From: Youhaiella tibetensis
Lineage (GTDB): Bacteria; Pseudomonadota; Alphaproteobacteria; Rhizobiales; Devosiaceae
Reading direction: 5' to 3'
DNA: 64,000 nucleotides
Assembly: GCF_008000755.1 (NCBI RefSeq)
Contig: NZ_CP041690.1
Coordinates: 310,001-374,000 of the forward strand
A model generated the notes under the pieces. It was not told the origin of the DNA. It saw only the letters and a list, made by a program, of their open reading frames with translations, and searched no databases. Shown piece by piece: positions 26,501 through 34,602 of this stretch. Each line of letters starts with the position of its first letter. Positions within the stretch are counted from its first letter, which is position 1. Position numbers and translations under genes: made by a program.

Positions 26501-27119
26501 AATACTGGAAGCCCTTGGCCTCCATCTTGCGCGCCTTCTCGAGCGCTTCCTTGATGGTCTGGCCGGTGACGAACTGCTCGCCCATCATGCGCATGGCCAC
26601 ATCGACGCTGGTGCGGATGATGGGTTCGCCCCCGCGCGCGATAAGGCGCGTCAGCGCATTGCCCAGCCCCGTCTCGACCACGGGCGTGGTGAGCTTGCCC
26701 GTCACCACCAGGCCCCAGCTCGCCGCATTGACGAAGAGCGAGCGGTCGTTGCCCACATGGCTGCGCCAGTTGCCGGTCGAGATCTTGTCGCGGATGAGCG
26801 CGTTGCGCGTCTCGTTGTCGGGAATGCGCAGCAGGGCTTCGGCCAGGCACATCAGCGCCACGCCCTCTTCCGAGGAAAGCGCATATTCCTGGATCAGTGC
26901 CTCCACGCCCCCGCCATTCTTCTTGCCGCGGATGGCGGTCACGAGCTTGCGGGCGGTGTTGCGGGCCCAGGCCACCGTTTCGGGCGGCAGGCTCGCCTGG
27001 GCGATGAGATCGGGCAGCGCTTCGGTTTCGGGCCGGGTATAGGCGGCGGAAATCTTCTGGCGGAGCGCGGAGCGTTCCGTGGGTGCAGGGTCGTAGGTCG
27101 CAAACGGGCGAGCGGACAT
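23526..27119 (-). CDS. putA: Bifunctional proline dehydrogenase / L-glutamate gamma-semialdehyde dehydrogenase
   Basis: PutA oxidises proline to glutamate in two steps with FAD and NAD+. The 1197-residue protein has an N-terminal helical arm, the PRODH barrel (GISIKLSALHPRYERTKYERV, MVRLVKGAYWDSEIKQAQ), and the aldehyde dehydrogenase domain with ETGGQNAMIVDSSAL and catalytic Cys814 in GQRCSALR. A C-terminal ALDH-superfamily-like domain follows. The ribbon-helix-helix repressor domain of the longer E. coli PutA (about 1320 residues) is absent, so it is not its own repressor. The AraC-type gene upstream on the same strand is a candidate regulator. Confidence 0.96.
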   Translation of the reverse strand: MSARPFATYDPAPTERSALRQKISAAYTRPETEALPDLIAQASLPPETVAWARNTARKLVTAIRGKKNGGGVEALIQEYALSSEEGVALMCLAEALLRIPDNETRNALIRDKISTGNWRSHVGNDRSLFVNAASWGLVVTGKLTTPVVETGLGNALTRLIARGGEPIIRTSVDVAMRMMGEQFVTGQTIKEALEKARKMEAKGFQYSYDMLGEAAATAADADRYYRDYETAINAIGKANAGRGPYGGPGISIKLSALHPRYERTKYERVMKELLPRLVKLAVLAKSYNIGLNIDAEEARRLEISLDLMEALSFNPELEGWNGLGFVVQAYGKRCPFVIDYLIDLARRSKRRLMVRLVKGAYWDSEIKQAQVDGLADYPVYTRKVYTDVSYLACAKKLLGAPDAIFPQFATHNAQTLATIYQMAGPEFEVGRYEFQCLHGMGEPLYEEVVGKDKLDRPCRIYAPVGSHETLLAYLVRRLLENGANSSFVNQIADPDYPIEELIGDPVAKAASIFPVGSMHPRLAAPRDILGARRNSAGLNLSNEHDLKTIKTAFARIKPVNGNGLPVRNPADHEDVVGYVTYAEKGEVEAAFAAAAKGGPAWAALGAAKRGEILRRAGDIMEERLPDLLGLIIREAGKSTHNAIAEVREAIDFLRYYADEARDDAAPLGTVVCISPWNFPLAIFTGQVSAALAAGNAVVCKPAEETPLIATEGVRILHEAGVPADVLRLVIGDGPVGAALVGHKDTHGVVFTGSVEVAQLIQKQLADKLLPDGRPVPLIAETGGQNAMIVDSSALTEQVVADVLTSAFDSAGQRCSALRILCLQEDVADHTLTMVKGGLDELALANPQFLATDIGPVITAEARDRINGHIEAMKAKGHKVTQLDLPAEAGKGTFVAPTIIELNSVSELAGEVFGPVLHVVRFKRSAMDKLIGEINALGYGLTFGLHTRIDETIREVTERIEVGNVYINRNIIGAVVGVQPFGGHGLSGTGPKAGGPLYMRRMVLDAPVLKGGKPSKEIEAYRHWLVAENRGDAAAIVAGFAETRLNGAPEVLAGPVGEDNTYLTKPRGTIGLVPATPEGLLIQLGAVLATGNSARVVAGSETARVLDTLPSTLAGFVTQGEDLAGVAGVLVEGDAEKTARIAQEAARLEGPIVLVQGASTKGLIEGTQAYNLDLLVLEVSTSVNTAAAGGNASLMTIG

Positions 27120-27311
27120 CTTGGTTTTATAGCCTTTTACGATGCGGCGTCCTATCCGCCGCGCTGGCGGCGAGCATAGATTCGCATTGGCGTAACGCTA
27201 TGGGAGATTGGGTTTGCCGCCCGTAGCTTCAACGGCCCCATCCAGCCATTTGCGTTGAAAGTCCGGATATCGCGTCTGCACCCCGCCATATCCGCAGCGT
27301 TCCTCGCACCT

Positions 27312-28406
27312 TCAGGCGCTCCGGTCCTCCGTTTCGCGGCCGTGGCGCACGCCTTTGACGTCCTTGGGCGCCAGCCCGAACTGGCGGCGGAACATGCGGC
27401 TGAAATGGGAGGGATCGTCCAGTCCGCACGCCGCGATGATTTCCGAGATCGTTACCTGCGGCGGCGATTTTTCCAGCAGGTGCCGCGCCCGCAGCAGCCG
27501 CGCGATGCGGATCTGGTCGGCCACTGTCTTGCCGTGGTCGAAAAACGCCCGGTAGAGCGTCGCCCGCGAGCAGCCCGTCGCCCGTGCGATCATGGCCGCG
27601 TCGAGCCGTGGATTGGCCAGGTTCTCGATGATGAAGCGCTCCGCCGCCACCATCAGGCCTCGCCTGTGCCGGGCACCGCCATCGGCTCGCGCCCCTGTGG
27701 GCAGTCCGCCCAGCAGCGAGAGCGCCAGCTCGACGCTGCCGTTGAACACCGCCTCTTTCTGGCGCAGGTCGAGCGCTCCGAAATCGCGGGACAGCAGGGA
27801 AAGCTGCGCGCGCAGGAACGGCAGGAGCGGCGAGGCCGTGATTTCGGCGAGCAGCCGGTCGAGCGAAGCGGGCACCTCGCCCAGCGCCGCCTCCACGTCG
27901 CTGCGCCGCAGCGCCAGGTAAAACCCCTGGTGGTCGTCCCAGTCCACTTGGGAGGGGGCGCTGGCATCGTAGAGATAGACCTCCCCCGGGCGCGCCAGGT
28001 GCCGCTCCTCGGCAAAACTGTGGCGGCGATTGCCCGCGATCGTGAAGCCGATCGTGAGGTCGGCATTGCCGTCCGAGCGGAAGCCCGAATGGGTCCGCCC
28101 GCCCGAAAGCCCCTTGGAGCGGAAGGCGGCGAACTCGGCCCGCGGGCTGATCAGCGCCCGCGCATCGGCCCGGAATGCCCCGGTCTCGCCATTGCGCCGG
28201 TCGGCCGAGAAGCCGTGAAACACCGTCTCGCGCCAGAAGTCATAGGCCTCTGCCGTCTCCAGGTGCCGGGTCGACAGCTCGATCGCCACGCAGCGCGACG
28301 GGCCGCCCATCTCGGGGCGCCACGGTTCGCGGTCCGGCTGCCAGCGCCAGACCTCTTCGGTCCAGTCCCAGCCGGTGACCGCCGTTGGAGAAGATGGTTC
28401 CCGCAC
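27312..28406 (-). CDS. AraC family transcriptional regulator
   Basis: The 364-residue protein has a C-terminal AraC/XylS domain: ERFIIENLANPRLDAAMIARATGCSRATLYRAFFDHG and ISEIIAACGLDDPSHFSRMFRRQFGLAPKDVKG. The N-terminal part (AELSTRHLETAEAYDFWRETV and ADLTIGFTIAGNRRHSF) resembles the AraC-binding-like domain 35 type. GTG 28406 follows AAAGAGG. It is upstream of putA on the same strand with a 192-base gap that should hold the putA promoter, so proline catabolism is a possible but unproven target. Confidence 0.88.
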   Translation of the reverse strand: MREPSSPTAVTGWDWTEEVWRWQPDREPWRPEMGGPSRCVAIELSTRHLETAEAYDFWRETVFHGFSADRRNGETGAFRADARALISPRAEFAAFRSKGLSGGRTHSGFRSDGNADLTIGFTIAGNRRHSFAEERHLARPGEVYLYDASAPSQVDWDDHQGFYLALRRSDVEAALGEVPASLDRLLAEITASPLLPFLRAQLSLLSRDFGALDLRQKEAVFNGSVELALSLLGGLPTGARADGGARHRRGLMVAAERFIIENLANPRLDAAMIARATGCSRATLYRAFFDHGKTVADQIRIARLLRARHLLEKSPPQVTISEIIAACGLDDPSHFSRMFRRQFGLAPKDVKGVRHGRETEDRSA

Positions 28407-28503
28407 GCGCCGCCTCTTTCGCGTTGCCAGATCAAGTCTCTAATAATGCAACGGATTCGGCCCGTTCGCCAATCGGGGCGACCGGCGTCCTTTGATGCAA
28501 ATG

Positions 28504-30597
28504 CTATGGGCCGGCGAAATCGGCGGGCCGCTCGCCGATCATGGAATAAAACCGCCCGAGCCCCGGCTCGAGCCTCTCGGCCAGCGCCAGGCAACCGTGC
28601 CAGTCACGCGCTTCGTGGCGTTCGGCCAGCTCGATGAAGGCCGAGCTCGCCGCCAGTTCGGCATTGCCCACCAGGATGTGCACCGGCACCGGCTCGCTGA
28701 TCCCCTTGAGCGCCACCCGCCCGGCGGGCAGGAAGGCCAGCTCGCTCGCCCGCTCGCGCGTTTCCTCCGAAACCACGATGTCGTAGCCCACCAGCTTCGA
28801 AACGCTTTCCAGCCGCGAGGCGAGGTTCACCGTCTCCCCGATGCACGAATAGTCGAACCGGGTCTTGAGCCCCATATTGCCCACCAGCGCCTCGCCGGTG
28901 GCGATACCCACGCCCACCGAGAGCGCGCGCGTCACCGGGTTCGTGGCCAGCCCGAACCCGTCCCCGGCATTGAGCCGCCCCAGCGTCTCGCGCATCGCCA
29001 GCGCCGCCCGGCAGGCGTGCAGGGCATGTTCGGGCACGTCGATCGGTGCGTTCCAGAAGGCCATGACGCTGTCGCCCACGAACTTGTCGATCGTGCCCAT
29101 CTCGATGGTGACGCACTCGCCCAGCGCCCCGAACAGCGTGTTGAGCACCTTGAGCATGTCCGCTGGCGCCATGGTTTCGCTGAGCGGGGTAAACCCGCGC
29201 AGGTCGGTAAAGAGCACGCTCATATCGCGCATCTCCCCGCCCAGTTGCAGCCTCTCCCCGCTCGCCTCGATCTGCGCCAGGAGCGTGGGCGCCACATAAT
29301 GGCCGAAGGCGCGCCGCAGCTTGCGCCGGTCGGCATCGGTGGTGGCGTAGCGCGCAAAGATCATGGCGAAATAGACCAGGCTTGCCCCCAGCAGCGGAAA
29401 GCCCGGGTCGATCAGCACGCCCGGTCCCTTGAACATCAGCCAGCAGAAGGCCAGCAGGCCAATCGCCGTCAGGAGGCCGATGGCCAGCCCCACCTTGGGG
29501 CCCGACCACAGCACCCCCGCCACCAGCGCCACGCCCAGTCCCACGAAGGCAATGATCTCGAGCGCTTCCACCCAGTCCGAGCGCGTCAGGAACTGCCCGG
29601 TCAGCATCTGCTCGATGGCCTGGGCATGGATGGCGACGCCCGGCATGTCCTCGAGCGGGGTGCCCCGCATGTCGTTGAGCCCCGAGGCCGACGATCCCAC
29701 CAGCACGATATTGCCGTCGATCTCCTTTTCCTTGAGCCGGTAGTCGGGCCCGAGGATGTCCTTGGCCGAGATCGTGGTCTGGGGCGTCAGGTGCCGGTAA
29801 TAGAGCCAGAGATTGCCGTCGGGCGTCGTCGGCACCTCGACATTGCCCACCCGTATGCTCTCGACATAGGGCGCGGCGGTTTCCCCCAGCACCACCAGGT
29901 TGTCCTCGCCCTGCGCCACGCGCAGCGCTTCGATCGAGAGCGCCGGATAGACCTTGTCTCCGGCCCGCCAGAGCAGGGGCGCGCGCCGCACGATCGCCAC
30001 CGACTCCTCGGGATGAAGGCTTAGCCCGCCCAGCCCCGATGCCGCATCGCCCAGCGCCGGCAGCGGCACCACTGCCCCGGTCAGCGCCGGGATGGCCGGG
30101 CGCGGATCGGTGCCGCTGAGCGCGAACCCGCCCTTGGGCGCCTCGGGCAGCGTCTTGCTGGTGGTCGAGACCGAAAAGCCCAGCACCGTCGGGCCGCGCT
30201 CGAGCGCCGCTGCGAATTCTGCGTCGTAGTCGGGCAGGCGGTTGGCGGCGAACCCGGCCAGGTTCGCCGCGATATTGTCGGGCGAGAGCCGGTCCGGCTC
30301 GGCGAACAGCACGTCAAAGCCGATGGCCGCCGCGCCCATTTCGGTCAGCCGGTCGGTCAGCAGCGCGAAGGTGTGGCGCGACCACGGCCATTGCCCGACT
30401 GCCGTGATCGCCGCATCGTCGATGTCCACGATCTTGACCGGCAGGTCGGCCGCCTCGCGTGGCGACAGTCTCTGATAGAGGTCGAACGCGGCGTCTCGCA
30501 TCATCTGGAGCGGCAGCGGATCGGCCAGCCGGATCGCCGCCAGCAGCAGCACCAGCGCCAGGCCGAAGACGAGGGGGAGGCGGCGACTAGAGGCCAT
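28504..30597 (-). CDS. CHASE2-domain adenylate/guanylate cyclase
   Basis: A 697-residue membrane receptor cyclase. One N-terminal helix (LVFGLALVLLLAAIRLA) leads into an extracytoplasmic CHASE2 domain (KIVDIDDAAITAVGQWPWSRHTFALLTDRL; MRGTPLEDMPGVAIHAQAIEQML). Three membrane helices follow around residues 350-430, then a class III cyclase domain with MSVLFTDLRGFTPLSE (metal Asp) and KFVGDSVMAFWNAP (second metal Asp). RFDYSCIGETVNLASRLE carries the base- and ribose-binding residues. It should make cAMP in response to a periplasmic signal. The FecR-domain gene directly upstream is a common partner of CHASE2 cyclases. Confidence 0.93.
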   Translation of the reverse strand: MASSRRLPLVFGLALVLLLAAIRLADPLPLQMMRDAAFDLYQRLSPREAADLPVKIVDIDDAAITAVGQWPWSRHTFALLTDRLTEMGAAAIGFDVLFAEPDRLSPDNIAANLAGFAANRLPDYDAEFAAALERGPTVLGFSVSTTSKTLPEAPKGGFALSGTDPRPAIPALTGAVVPLPALGDAASGLGGLSLHPEESVAIVRRAPLLWRAGDKVYPALSIEALRVAQGEDNLVVLGETAAPYVESIRVGNVEVPTTPDGNLWLYYRHLTPQTTISAKDILGPDYRLKEKEIDGNIVLVGSSASGLNDMRGTPLEDMPGVAIHAQAIEQMLTGQFLTRSDWVEALEIIAFVGLGVALVAGVLWSGPKVGLAIGLLTAIGLLAFCWLMFKGPGVLIDPGFPLLGASLVYFAMIFARYATTDADRRKLRRAFGHYVAPTLLAQIEASGERLQLGGEMRDMSVLFTDLRGFTPLSETMAPADMLKVLNTLFGALGECVTIEMGTIDKFVGDSVMAFWNAPIDVPEHALHACRAALAMRETLGRLNAGDGFGLATNPVTRALSVGVGIATGEALVGNMGLKTRFDYSCIGETVNLASRLESVSKLVGYDIVVSEETRERASELAFLPAGRVALKGISEPVPVHILVGNAELAASSAFIELAERHEARDWHGCLALAERLEPGLGRFYSMIGERPADFAGP

Positions 30598-30615
30598 TGC
30601 CGTCCGCGAGCACGG

Positions 30616-31431
30616 TCATGGCACGTTGGTTAAGTTGCCCGTCGCCGGATTGGTGGTGGGGACAGTGGTCGGCGTGATCGATCCCCCGGCATTGCCCTGC
30701 GTCTGGGTCTGGGGCTGCGGGGTCGAGTCGCCACCACCGGTATGGCTGAGCGAATCCGGGGTGCCGCCCGTCGAGGGCCGCAGGCAGCGATCGGCCTGCG
30801 CCACGCGGAAATCGGCGAGAAGTCCCTCCTGCGACCCGATCAGCGGAAACTGCGCCCGCAGCCTGCTATTGGGCCGGATGCGCACCGATTGCACCATGTC
30901 GACCGCGCCCACCTGGCATTGGCTGTCCAGCACCACGCATTGCCCGCCGGGCGTGCATAACAGTACCGAGCCGTGAAAGAGCACGAGCGTGGTCAGGTTG
31001 AGCGCATCCACCGTGAAGTCGAACGCCGTGCCCCGCACCCCGATGGTGGCGCTGGGCGTCTTGATCTCGTAGGCGGCCTTGGGGCTCCTGCCGGTGATGA
31101 AGCGGAAGCTGCCCGAAAGCGCGTTGATGGCGAAGCGGTCGGTGTTCTCGTTGCCGCGCAAAAGGTATTTTTCGATGAGGAGCGATGAGCCCGGCCCGAC
31201 GACGAGCCGCGTCTCGTCCTCGAAGAGGATCTGCACCTGCCCGTTGGCGTCGGTCACCACCGTTTCGCCCACCGCCACGTCCGAACCGACCGCAAGCGTG
31301 CGTGCGCCGCCGTTGCCCCTGGCCGAGGCGTCAGGGTCCACCCCAACGGCCGTGCCCGTCTGCGGCGCCGCCAGCGCGCCGCCCGCCAACATCGTTGATA
31401 GAGCCGCCGCCGCCAGAGAACGCCACCGCAT
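30616..31431 (-). CDS. FecR-domain secreted protein, partner of the CHASE2 cyclase
   Basis: The 271-residue protein starts at ATG 31431 behind GAGGCAGG, with signal peptide MRWRSLAAAALSTMLAGGALA. The FecR domain is visible in LAVGSDVAVGETVVTDANGQVQILFEDETRLVVGPGSSLLIEKY and ATIGVRGTAFDFTVD. The C-terminal tail is rich in Thr, Gly, Gln and Pro and probably disordered. It ends 18 bases before the cyclase start, so the two genes form an operon. Periplasmic FecR domains often sense or scaffold; the ligand is not known. Confidence 0.87.
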   Translation of the reverse strand: MRWRSLAAAALSTMLAGGALAAPQTGTAVGVDPDASARGNGGARTLAVGSDVAVGETVVTDANGQVQILFEDETRLVVGPGSSLLIEKYLLRGNENTDRFAINALSGSFRFITGRSPKAAYEIKTPSATIGVRGTAFDFTVDALNLTTLVLFHGSVLLCTPGGQCVVLDSQCQVGAVDMVQSVRIRPNSRLRAQFPLIGSQEGLLADFRVAQADRCLRPSTGGTPDSLSHTGGGDSTPQPQTQTQGNAGGSITPTTVPTTNPATGNLTNVP

Positions 31432-31545
31432 GACCTGCCTCAAGGATCGTGTGCCCGGACGCTCACCATAGCACCTGCCCGAAAGATGTCACCCATGCCA
31501 GGACTTTAGCGGCAACGAACCGGCCCGCTCGCGCGTTGCGCTGCC

Positions 31546-32280
31546 ATGCGGTCGATCCTGGTGCTTGCCCTGTTGCTCTTCCCGGTCGCGGCGCTGGCGC
31601 AGGATGTGCCGCTGCCGCGCCCGCGTCCCGATCCATCCATCCGGGCCGCCACGCATCCGCCCGCCGAGCCCGAAAAGCCCGGGGCGGAAAAGCCCGAGGC
31701 GTCGAAAGCGAGCCCCCGCATCTTCCAGGTCGCCTGTCCGGCCGTCGTCTCGGGCAGCGTCGCTGCCAGCGTCGTGCCGCCTATTGCCGAGGGCCAGTGC
31801 GGCGAGCGCTCGCCGCTGGCGCTCGAGGCCATCCTTGCCAACGGGCGCATGGTGCCCGTCACCGGCGAGCCGACGGTCAATTGCCAGCTGGCTTCCGCGC
31901 TTCCCGCCTGGGTCTCCGCCATCGACGGCTATGTCGCCGCCCACGACAAGACCCGCATCGCCGCGGTCAATGTCGGCACCTCCTATATGTGCCGCGACCG
32001 CCGCACCGGTGCCGCCGATACCGATCTCTCCGAGCACGCCTTCGCCAATGCCCTCGACGTCGTCGGCTTCACCCTCGAGGATGGTCGCACCGTCACGGTC
32101 GAAAGCGGCTGGAACGGTGCCGATGCCGATGGTCGCTCCATCGTCCGCTTCGCGCACGATGCCGCCTGCACCAGCTTCATGACCGTGCTCGGCCCCGAGG
32201 CCAATGCGCTCCACCACGATCACCTGCACATCGATTTCGGCTGCCACGGCAAGACCTGCACCGCGCGCCTGTGCGAATAG
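31546..32280 (+). CDS. Extensin-like C-terminal domain protein (COG3921), secreted
   Basis: The 244-residue protein has a signal peptide (MRSILVLALLLFPVAALAQ), a Pro-rich linker (PLPRPRPDPSI; EPEKPGAEKPEAS) and the extensin-like domain. SEHAFANALDVVGF and HHDHLHIDFGCHGKTC resemble the metal site of D-Ala-D-Ala carboxypeptidases of the VanY/M15 fold, so a cell-wall role is likely. Several Cys residues (VACPAVV, EGQCGE, VNCQLA, YMCRD, AACTSF, FGCHGKTC) suggest disulfides in the periplasm. Confidence 0.85.
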   Translation: MRSILVLALLLFPVAALAQDVPLPRPRPDPSIRAATHPPAEPEKPGAEKPEASKASPRIFQVACPAVVSGSVAASVVPPIAEGQCGERSPLALEAILANGRMVPVTGEPTVNCQLASALPAWVSAIDGYVAAHDKTRIAAVNVGTSYMCRDRRTGAADTDLSEHAFANALDVVGFTLEDGRTVTVESGWNGADADGRSIVRFAHDAACTSFMTVLGPEANALHHDHLHIDFGCHGKTCTARLCE

Positions 32281-32283
32281 GGC

Positions 32284-32421
32284 TCAACGGTCGCGGCACG
32301 GATGATGCACCGGCAGGTCCGCCCACTCGCGCGCCGTAAAAGCGGCCGTCGGGTCGGGCTCCGGGCCCGGCTCCACCAGTGTCCGCAGGAAAGCGGCAAG
32401 CAGTCTATAGATTTCCAACAT
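32284..32421 (-). CDS. Small protein (45 aa) divergent from a LysR gene
   Basis: ATG 32421 follows ACGGAGA at proper spacing. The product is MLEIYRLLAAFLRTLVEPGPEPDPTAAF ending with TAREWADLPVHHPCRDR. A short amphipathic N-terminal helix and a Pro-rich middle are seen. I do not recognise the family. Its start faces the LysR gene across 98 bases that carry inverted repeats, suggesting it is the LysR target. Confidence 0.6.
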   Translation of the reverse strand: MLEIYRLLAAFLRTLVEPGPEPDPTAAFTAREWADLPVHHPCRDR

Positions 32422-32518
32422 CTATCGTCTCCGTCGGAACCGCGTCTGCCCGATAGAATGCGCCGCACGTCCGCGCTTTCTCAATCGACAAGACCTGCGG
32501 TAGGCTTTAGAAAATCTA
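32422..32518. promoter_or_regulatory. Divergent LysR control region
   Basis: CTATCG (32422-32427) and CGATAG (32450-32455) form an inverted repeat. TAGAAAATCTA (32508-32518) is a second palindrome ending one base before the LysR ATG. Both are plausible LysR contacts. Confidence 0.45.
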
Positions 32519-32519
32519 C

Positions 32520-33413
32520 ATGCCGAGCCCGTTCCCGATACCCCTCAACGCCCTGCGCGCCATCGAGATCGTGGCGCGTCACGGCGCCCTGACCCCTGCC
32601 GCCGACGAACTCGGCGTCACGCCCGGCGCCGTCAGCCAGCACATTCGCCGTGCCGAGGAACGGCTGGGGGTGCAATTGTTCGAGCGCACCGCGCGGGGTC
32701 TGGTGCCGACGCCCGAACTGGCCGACCAGCTGCCCCGGCTCACCGCCGGCTTCGATGCCCTGGCCAGCGGCCTTGCCGGGCTGCGGCCCGATGTCGAGAC
32801 CAGCCTCACCATCACCGTGGGCTCGATGTTCGCTTCGCTCTGGCTGGTGCCGCGCCTCGGACGCTTCGCCGCTCTGCATCCCGAAATCGAGCTGCGCCTC
32901 GTCGCCACCTCGAAATTCCTCGATCTGGGTCGTCAGGACATCGATTGCGGCGTGCGTTTCGGGCTCGGCCACTGGCCGGGCGTCGAGGCGACCCTGTTCG
33001 GGCGGCGCGACTATTCCCCCCTGTGTACCCCTGCGCTCGCCGCGCGTCTTTCCCACCCGCGCGACCTTGCCCATGTCCAGGTCATCCGCGACGAATCCAG
33101 CCTCCTCGACTGGCCCGCCTGGTTCGCCGCCGCCGGAATTGCCGATCCTGCGCCCATGAGCGGCCCCTCCTTCACCGATCCGCTTCTCGCCTATGAGGCG
33201 GCTCTGGCCGGGCAGGGCGTGCTGCTGGTCATGGATATGCTCATGGTCGATGCGCTTGCCGCCGGCCGCCTCGTGCGTCCGTTCCCCGTCGCGGTCGAAA
33301 GCGAATATGCCCACTGGTTCGTCAGCGCCGCCGGCCGCCGGCTGCGCAAGCCGGCCCGGCTCTTCCGCGATTGGCTCGATGCCGAGATGAGCGCCTGCCT
33401 GCCGGCAAGGTAA
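32520..33413 (+). CDS. LysR family regulator, GcvA-like
   Basis: The 297-residue protein has the N-terminal helix-turn-helix LNALRAIEIVARHGALTPAADELGVTPGAVSQHIRRAEERLGVQLFERTARGLVPT. The rest is a periplasmic-binding-protein-like effector domain (SLTITVGSMFASLWLVPRLGRF). LPLNALRAIE and GVTPGAVSQ are typical of the GcvA subgroup. The ATG directly follows an AT-rich palindrome and lacks a Shine-Dalgarno. The divergent 45-aa gene is its likely target. Confidence 0.9.
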   Translation: MPSPFPIPLNALRAIEIVARHGALTPAADELGVTPGAVSQHIRRAEERLGVQLFERTARGLVPTPELADQLPRLTAGFDALASGLAGLRPDVETSLTITVGSMFASLWLVPRLGRFAALHPEIELRLVATSKFLDLGRQDIDCGVRFGLGHWPGVEATLFGRRDYSPLCTPALAARLSHPRDLAHVQVIRDESSLLDWPAWFAAAGIADPAPMSGPSFTDPLLAYEAALAGQGVLLVMDMLMVDALAAGRLVRPFPVAVESEYAHWFVSAAGRRLRKPARLFRDWLDAEMSACLPAR

Positions 33414-33444
33414 AGGCGGCAAAGGTGTTGCCCTTGCCGCCTTT
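33412..33444 (+). terminator. Terminator of the LysR gene
   Basis: AAAGGCGGCAA and TTGCCGCCTTT form a perfect 11-bp stem with an 11-base loop, starting within the LysR stop codon. A T-rich end follows. Confidence 0.8.
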
Positions 33445-33584
33445 CTCCCGTCCTGGGGTGGAGGTCATCCCCTTCAGGACGTGAGAGGAATCGCGGGCGC
33501 AACTCGGGCGCCATCTCACTCGACGCTACCGGCGAAATCTGGCGAGGATGGGGCGCCGGGGAGTTGTCTCGCGCCGCGCCATTG

Positions 33585-33601
33585 TTTAGAACTATTCTAA
33601 A
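33585..33601. promoter_or_regulatory. Irr-binding site (ICE box) of mbfA
   Basis: TTTAGAACTATTCTAAA is a perfect 7+3+7 inverted repeat and matches the rhizobial iron control element bound by Irr. It lies 17 bases before the chosen mbfA start. In Bradyrhizobium, mbfA is an Irr-repressed gene, so repression under low iron is expected here. Confidence 0.85.
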
Positions 33602-33618
33602 CTATGAGGTGCACATCG

Positions 33619-34602
33619 ATGTTTTCCCGCTGGCTGGTCCCCAACAAGCGCGACTTTTCTTCCCTGTCCGAGCGCGAGATTCTCTCCCTCGCCATCGCCG
33701 CCGAGGAGGAGGACAGCCAGATCTACGCCGCCTTCGCCGAAAAGCTCGCGCCCACCTATCCGGCCACCGCCCGCATCTTCGAAGGCATGGCCGAGGAGGA
33801 GAACGGCCATCGCCGGCGCCTGCTCGATCTCTACACCACCCGCTTCGGCGAGCGCCTGATCCCGATCCGGCGCGAGAACGTGCGCGGCTTCATCGCCCGC
33901 AAGCCGCTCTGGCTCTCCTCGACCTATTCGCTCGAAGCCATCCGCCAGCTTGTCTGGGAGATGGAGCGTGGCGCCCAGACCTTCTATGAATCCGCCGCCG
34001 CCAATGCTCAGGATGCGGGCGTGCGCAAGCTGCTCGGCGACCTCGCCGTCGAAGAGCGCGGCCACGCCCACACCGCCGACGAGCTCGAGGCCGCCAATCT
34101 GGGCGAGGATGCCCGCGATGCCGAAAAGACCGAGCAGGATCGCCAGTTCGTGCTGACCTACGTCCAGCCGGGATTGGCCGGCCTGATGGATGGCTCGGTT
34201 TCCACCCTCGCGCCCGTCTTCGCCGCTGCCTTCGCCACCGGCGACACCACCCAGACCTTCCTCGTCGGCCTCGCCGCCGCCGTCGGCGCCGGCATCTCCA
34301 TGGGCATCACCGAGAGCGCTTCGGACGATGGCAAGCTCACCGGCCGCGGCTCGCCCATCAAGCGCGGCCTCGCCTGCGGGGTCATGACCACCATCGGTGG
34401 CCTCGGCCACGCGCTGCCCTACCTCATTCCGCACTTCCACATCGCCACCACCGTTGCCATCATCGTGGTGATCATCGAATTGTGGGCCATCGCCTTCATC
34501 CAGAACCGCTTTATGTCCACCCCGTTCTGGCGAGCCGTGATACAGATCGTGGTAGGCGGCGGTCTCGTCTTCGCCGCGGGTATCCTGATCGGAAGCGCAT
34601 GA
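33619..34602 (+). CDS. mbfA: Membrane-bound ferritin A, iron exporter/detoxifier
   Basis: MbfA joins an N-terminal ferritin-like (rubrerythrin) diiron domain to a C-terminal VIT1-like membrane domain and removes excess iron. The diiron ligands lie in LAIAAEEEDSQIYAAF, GMAEEENGHRRRLLDLY, LVWEMERGAQTFYESAA and LAVEERGHAHTADELE. The membrane part includes TYVQPGLAGLMDGSVSTLAPVFAAAFATG and four or more helices. ATG 33619 with GAGGT upstream is preferred over ATG 33604, which abuts the operator. An ICE box overlaps the promoter. The stop overlaps the next gene (ATGA). Confidence 0.95.
   Translation: MFSRWLVPNKRDFSSLSEREILSLAIAAEEEDSQIYAAFAEKLAPTYPATARIFEGMAEEENGHRRRLLDLYTTRFGERLIPIRRENVRGFIARKPLWLSSTYSLEAIRQLVWEMERGAQTFYESAAANAQDAGVRKLLGDLAVEERGHAHTADELEAANLGEDARDAEKTEQDRQFVLTYVQPGLAGLMDGSVSTLAPVFAAAFATGDTTQTFLVGLAAAVGAGISMGITESASDDGKLTGRGSPIKRGLACGVMTTIGGLGHALPYLIPHFHIATTVAIIVVIIELWAIAFIQNRFMSTPFWRAVIQIVVGGGLVFAAGILIGSA

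Noticed and set aside
23451-27179. A 1242-codon open frame on the plus strand opposite putA
   Set aside because: It is antisense to a fully conserved putA gene and has the biased His/Arg/Gly composition typical of shadow frames in GC-rich DNA.
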